A stretch of 64,000 bases of DNA, from assembly GCF_025971945.1 (NCBI RefSeq), contig NZ_JAPDHW010000006.1, forward strand, positions 1 through 64,000. Reading direction: 5' to 3'. The notes beneath the pieces were generated by a model. The model was not told the origin of the DNA. It saw nothing but the letters and a program-made list of their open reading frames with translations, and made no database searches. Below, one piece after another: positions 61,895 to 64,000 of the stretch (positions are counted from its first letter, which is position 1; each line of letters starts with the position of its first letter). Origin of the DNA: Chryseobacterium kimseyorum. GTDB lineage: Bacteria; Bacteroidota; Bacteroidia; Flavobacteriales; Weeksellaceae. Position numbers and translations under genes: made by a program.

Positions 61895-64000
61895 TTACAA
61901 AATCATACTCAGCTGAATTCTTTTCCTCGCCTCATCCACCTCAGTTACTCTCACCTGAACATGCTGATGAAGTTTCACCACTTCATTCACATCAGAGACA
62001 AAGCCTTCCTTCAACTGCGAGATATGAACCAGTCCGCTTTCTTTAATTCCCAAATCTACAAAACATCCGAAAGCGGTAATATTATTGACTATTCCCGGAA
62101 GAATCATTCCGATGCTCAGATTTTTAATGCTTTTTACATTCGGGTCAAATTCAAAAACTTTAGCCGCTTTTCTCGGGTCCAAACCTGGTTTTTCAAGTTC
62201 TTTTAAAATATCTTTTATCCCTAAAATACCAATTGTCTCATTAGTGTATTTTTCAGGTTGAACCAGAGCGATTTTCTCTTTGTTGGCAATCAGTTCGTCA
62301 GTTTTTATCCCTAAATCTTTTGCCATTTTCTCGATTATTCCATAAGCTTCAGGATGTACCGCCGAATTGTCTAAAGGATTTTTTGCATTGGTGATTCTGA
62401 TAAATGCTGCAGCCTGTTGGTATGCTTTTTCGCCGAGACGTGGAACTTTCTTCAGTTGCTTCCGGTCTTCGAAAGCTCCGTTTTCAGCACGGTAATTCAC
62501 AATATTTTCTGCCATTTTTTCACCGATTCCCGAGACATAACTTAAGAGCGATTTACTGGCAGTGTTCAAATTAATTCCGACAGAATTTACACATTTCATC
62601 ACCGTAGAATCCAGTTCGTTTTTAAGCTGAGTCTGATCTACATCGTGCTGATACTGTCCCACACCAATTGATTTTGCATCAATTTTCACCAGTTCTGCTA
62701 ACGGATCGGCCAAACGTCTTCCGATAGAAACGGCACCACGCACGGTCACATCATAACTTGGGAATTCATCTCTTGCGATTTTACTTGCAGAATACACCGA
62801 GGCTCCGGCTTCCGAGACCACAAAAACCTGCAAAGGCTTATCAAAAGCTATTTTTTTAATGAAAAATTCGGTCTCGCGACTTGCAGTTCCGTTTCCAATA
62901 GAGATAGCCTGAATATTGTAAGCATTCACCATCGATCGGATTTTTTTCATAGCCATACCGCTCTCGTTCTGAGGTGCGTGCGGGTAAAGAGTTTCGTTGT
63001 GGAGCAAATCTCCTTTTTCATCCAGACAGACCACCTTACAGCCACTTTTATAACCAGGATCGATTGCCAAGATTCTCTTTTCACCCAATGGCGGAGCCAG
63101 TAAAAGCTGACCTAAATTTTCAGAAAAGATTTCAATGGCTTTTTTATCTGCTTTTTCTTTAGCTTCCTGAAGCGCCTCATTTGAAATGGCAGGCTCCAGA
63201 AGTCTTTTATACGAATCTTTAATCGCTAAGGAAATTTGCTCTGAGCTTTCATTTCTGGATTTTATTACTGCGTTTTCTATAAAATCTACTGCTTCATCTT
63301 TATCAATGCCGATGTTGGTTTTCACAAAACCTTCAGCTTCAGCTCTCAGCATCGCCAGCAGACGGTGAGAAGGAGTTCTGTTCAGACTTTCTTCCCATTC
63401 AAAATACTGTGAAAACTTCTGCGCACCTTCTTCATCTTTCTTGGCTTTCACCACTTTTGAAGTGATTAATGCTTTCCGTTGAAAAAATCTGCGGAGATTC
63501 TTACGGACATACATATTTTCGTTGATCCATTCTGCCATAATGTCTCTCGCGCCTTGCAGAGCTTCTTCTTCAGACTGCACCTGATCATTCAGATACTTCG
63601 AAACCAAATGCTGTAAATCACTGGATTTTTGGCTCATAATGATTTTGGCTAAAGGTTCCAGTCCTTTTTCTTTCGCTGCATCAGCTTTTGTTTTTCTGCG
63701 TTTTTTGAAAGGCAAATACAAATCTTCCAGCTCCTGCAGGTCAAAACTTTCATCAATTCTGTTTTTTAACTCAGCACTTAGCGCATTCTGTTCTACAATG
63801 GATTTTAAAATACTTTCTTTACGTTTTACAATTTCATCAAACTGTTTATTCAGTTTAAATATCTGTTCGATCTGTATCTCATCCAGGTTTCCTGTTGCGT
63901 CTTTTCGGTAGCGGGAGATAAACGGAATGGTGCAGTCTTCAGAAAGTAATTTTAAAGTAGCGTTGATGCTTTTTTCGGAAACAGTAAGAGTGCTTTTGAT
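61895..64000 (-). CDS. tex: Tex-family RNA-binding transcription accessory protein (partial, 5' end outside window)
   Basis: The frame is open from the right edge to the stop at 61895, giving 701 residues; the start codon lies beyond 64000. Order: Tex N-terminal helical domain (IPFISRYRKDATG, DLYLPFKKRRKTKADAAKEKGLEPLA), the YqgF-like RNase-H fold (ILAIDPGYKSGCKVVCLD), a helix-hairpin-helix pair (TASKSLLSYVSGIGEKMAENIV) and a C-terminal S1 RNA-binding domain (GIVNNITAFGCFVDLGIKESGLVHISQL). A conserved nucleic-acid-binding factor thought to act on transcription. Confidence 0.95.
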   Translation of the reverse strand: MKSTLTVSEKSINATLKLLSEDCTIPFISRYRKDATGNLDEIQIEQIFKLNKQFDEIVKRKESILKSIVEQNALSAELKNRIDESFDLQELEDLYLPFKKRRKTKADAAKEKGLEPLAKIIMSQKSSDLQHLVSKYLNDQVQSEEEALQGARDIMAEWINENMYVRKNLRRFFQRKALITSKVVKAKKDEEGAQKFSQYFEWEESLNRTPSHRLLAMLRAEAEGFVKTNIGIDKDEAVDFIENAVIKSRNESSEQISLAIKDSYKRLLEPAISNEALQEAKEKADKKAIEIFSENLGQLLLAPPLGEKRILAIDPGYKSGCKVVCLDEKGDLLHNETLYPHAPQNESGMAMKKIRSMVNAYNIQAISIGNGTASRETEFFIKKIAFDKPLQVFVVSEAGASVYSASKIARDEFPSYDVTVRGAVSIGRRLADPLAELVKIDAKSIGVGQYQHDVDQTQLKNELDSTVMKCVNSVGINLNTASKSLLSYVSGIGEKMAENIVNYRAENGAFEDRKQLKKVPRLGEKAYQQAAAFIRITNAKNPLDNSAVHPEAYGIIEKMAKDLGIKTDELIANKEKIALVQPEKYTNETIGILGIKDILKELEKPGLDPRKAAKVFEFDPNVKSIKNLSIGMILPGIVNNITAFGCFVDLGIKESGLVHISQLKEGFVSDVNEVVKLHQHVQVRVTEVDEARKRIQLSMIL

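Overview
The window reads as chromosomal DNA of a Bacteroidota species of the Flavobacteriia, most like Chryseobacterium or a close Weeksellaceae relative. This rests on low GC, a SusC/SusD pair, TAnnTTTG-type promoter boxes, GLPGLI and histone-H1-like small proteins, and many short palindromic spacer repeats. The genus is inference; no rRNA, tRNA, phage, insertion sequence or CRISPR array was recognised.

Left part (1-12.8 kb). A partial AraC-family regulator diverges from a tight operon of small redox/hydrolase genes: three aldo/keto reductases, an NTF2-like protein, a frameshifted alpha/beta hydrolase, a flavodoxin, a carboxymuconolactone decarboxylase-like protein and a cupin. A 2H phosphoesterase and a single-domain response regulator follow on the minus strand, then the oxidative pentose phosphate operon gnd-zwf-pgl.

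Centre (13-53.6 kb). This is a large rhamnogalacturonan-I utilisation locus. Plus-strand enzymes are GH28, GH2, a two-domain CE12-type esterase, GH106 rhamnosidase, a DUF4350-like protein, PL11 lyase, a second CE12 esterase and GH105 unsaturated rhamnogalacturonyl hydrolase. RhaT, SusC and SusD follow, then a rhamnose pathway: RhaEW aldolase/dehydrogenase fusion, RhaI, rhamnulokinase and an LldD-like L-lactate dehydrogenase, and then a GH140-like enzyme. The minus strand carries a plug-like lipoprotein, an NTF2-like protein, a GntR regulator with a LacI-like sensor domain, an uncharacterised alpha/alpha-barrel protein, a 1202-residue DUF4450-type protein and a second GH28. The implied flow is: polymer deacetylated and cleaved, oligomers imported by SusCD, rhamnose released and imported by RhaT, rhamnose converted via rhamnulose and rhamnulose-1-phosphate to DHAP plus L-lactaldehyde, then L-lactate and pyruvate.

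The most interesting signals lie between genes. A GCAGGAT motif sits 27-29 nt upstream of the end of a -7-like box at four transcription-unit heads (both GH28 units, susC, rhaEW) and is doubled with a 10-bp period at two of them. A second 17-nt motif is shared by the rhaT and second GH28 upstream regions. Spacers are full of dimeric-unit repeats in inverted pairs, plus a four-unit tandem array of hairpins with covarying arms. One repeat-like element appears inserted in frame inside the DUF4450 gene.

Right part (53.6-64 kb). Ordinary accessory and housekeeping genes: chloramphenicol acetyltransferase, Crp/Fnr regulator, GNAT acetyltransferase, histone-H1-like protein, a carboxypeptidase-like-domain protein with a GLPGLI protein, an M28 peptidase with a LolA-like partner, an RDD protein, and the 3' part of tex.
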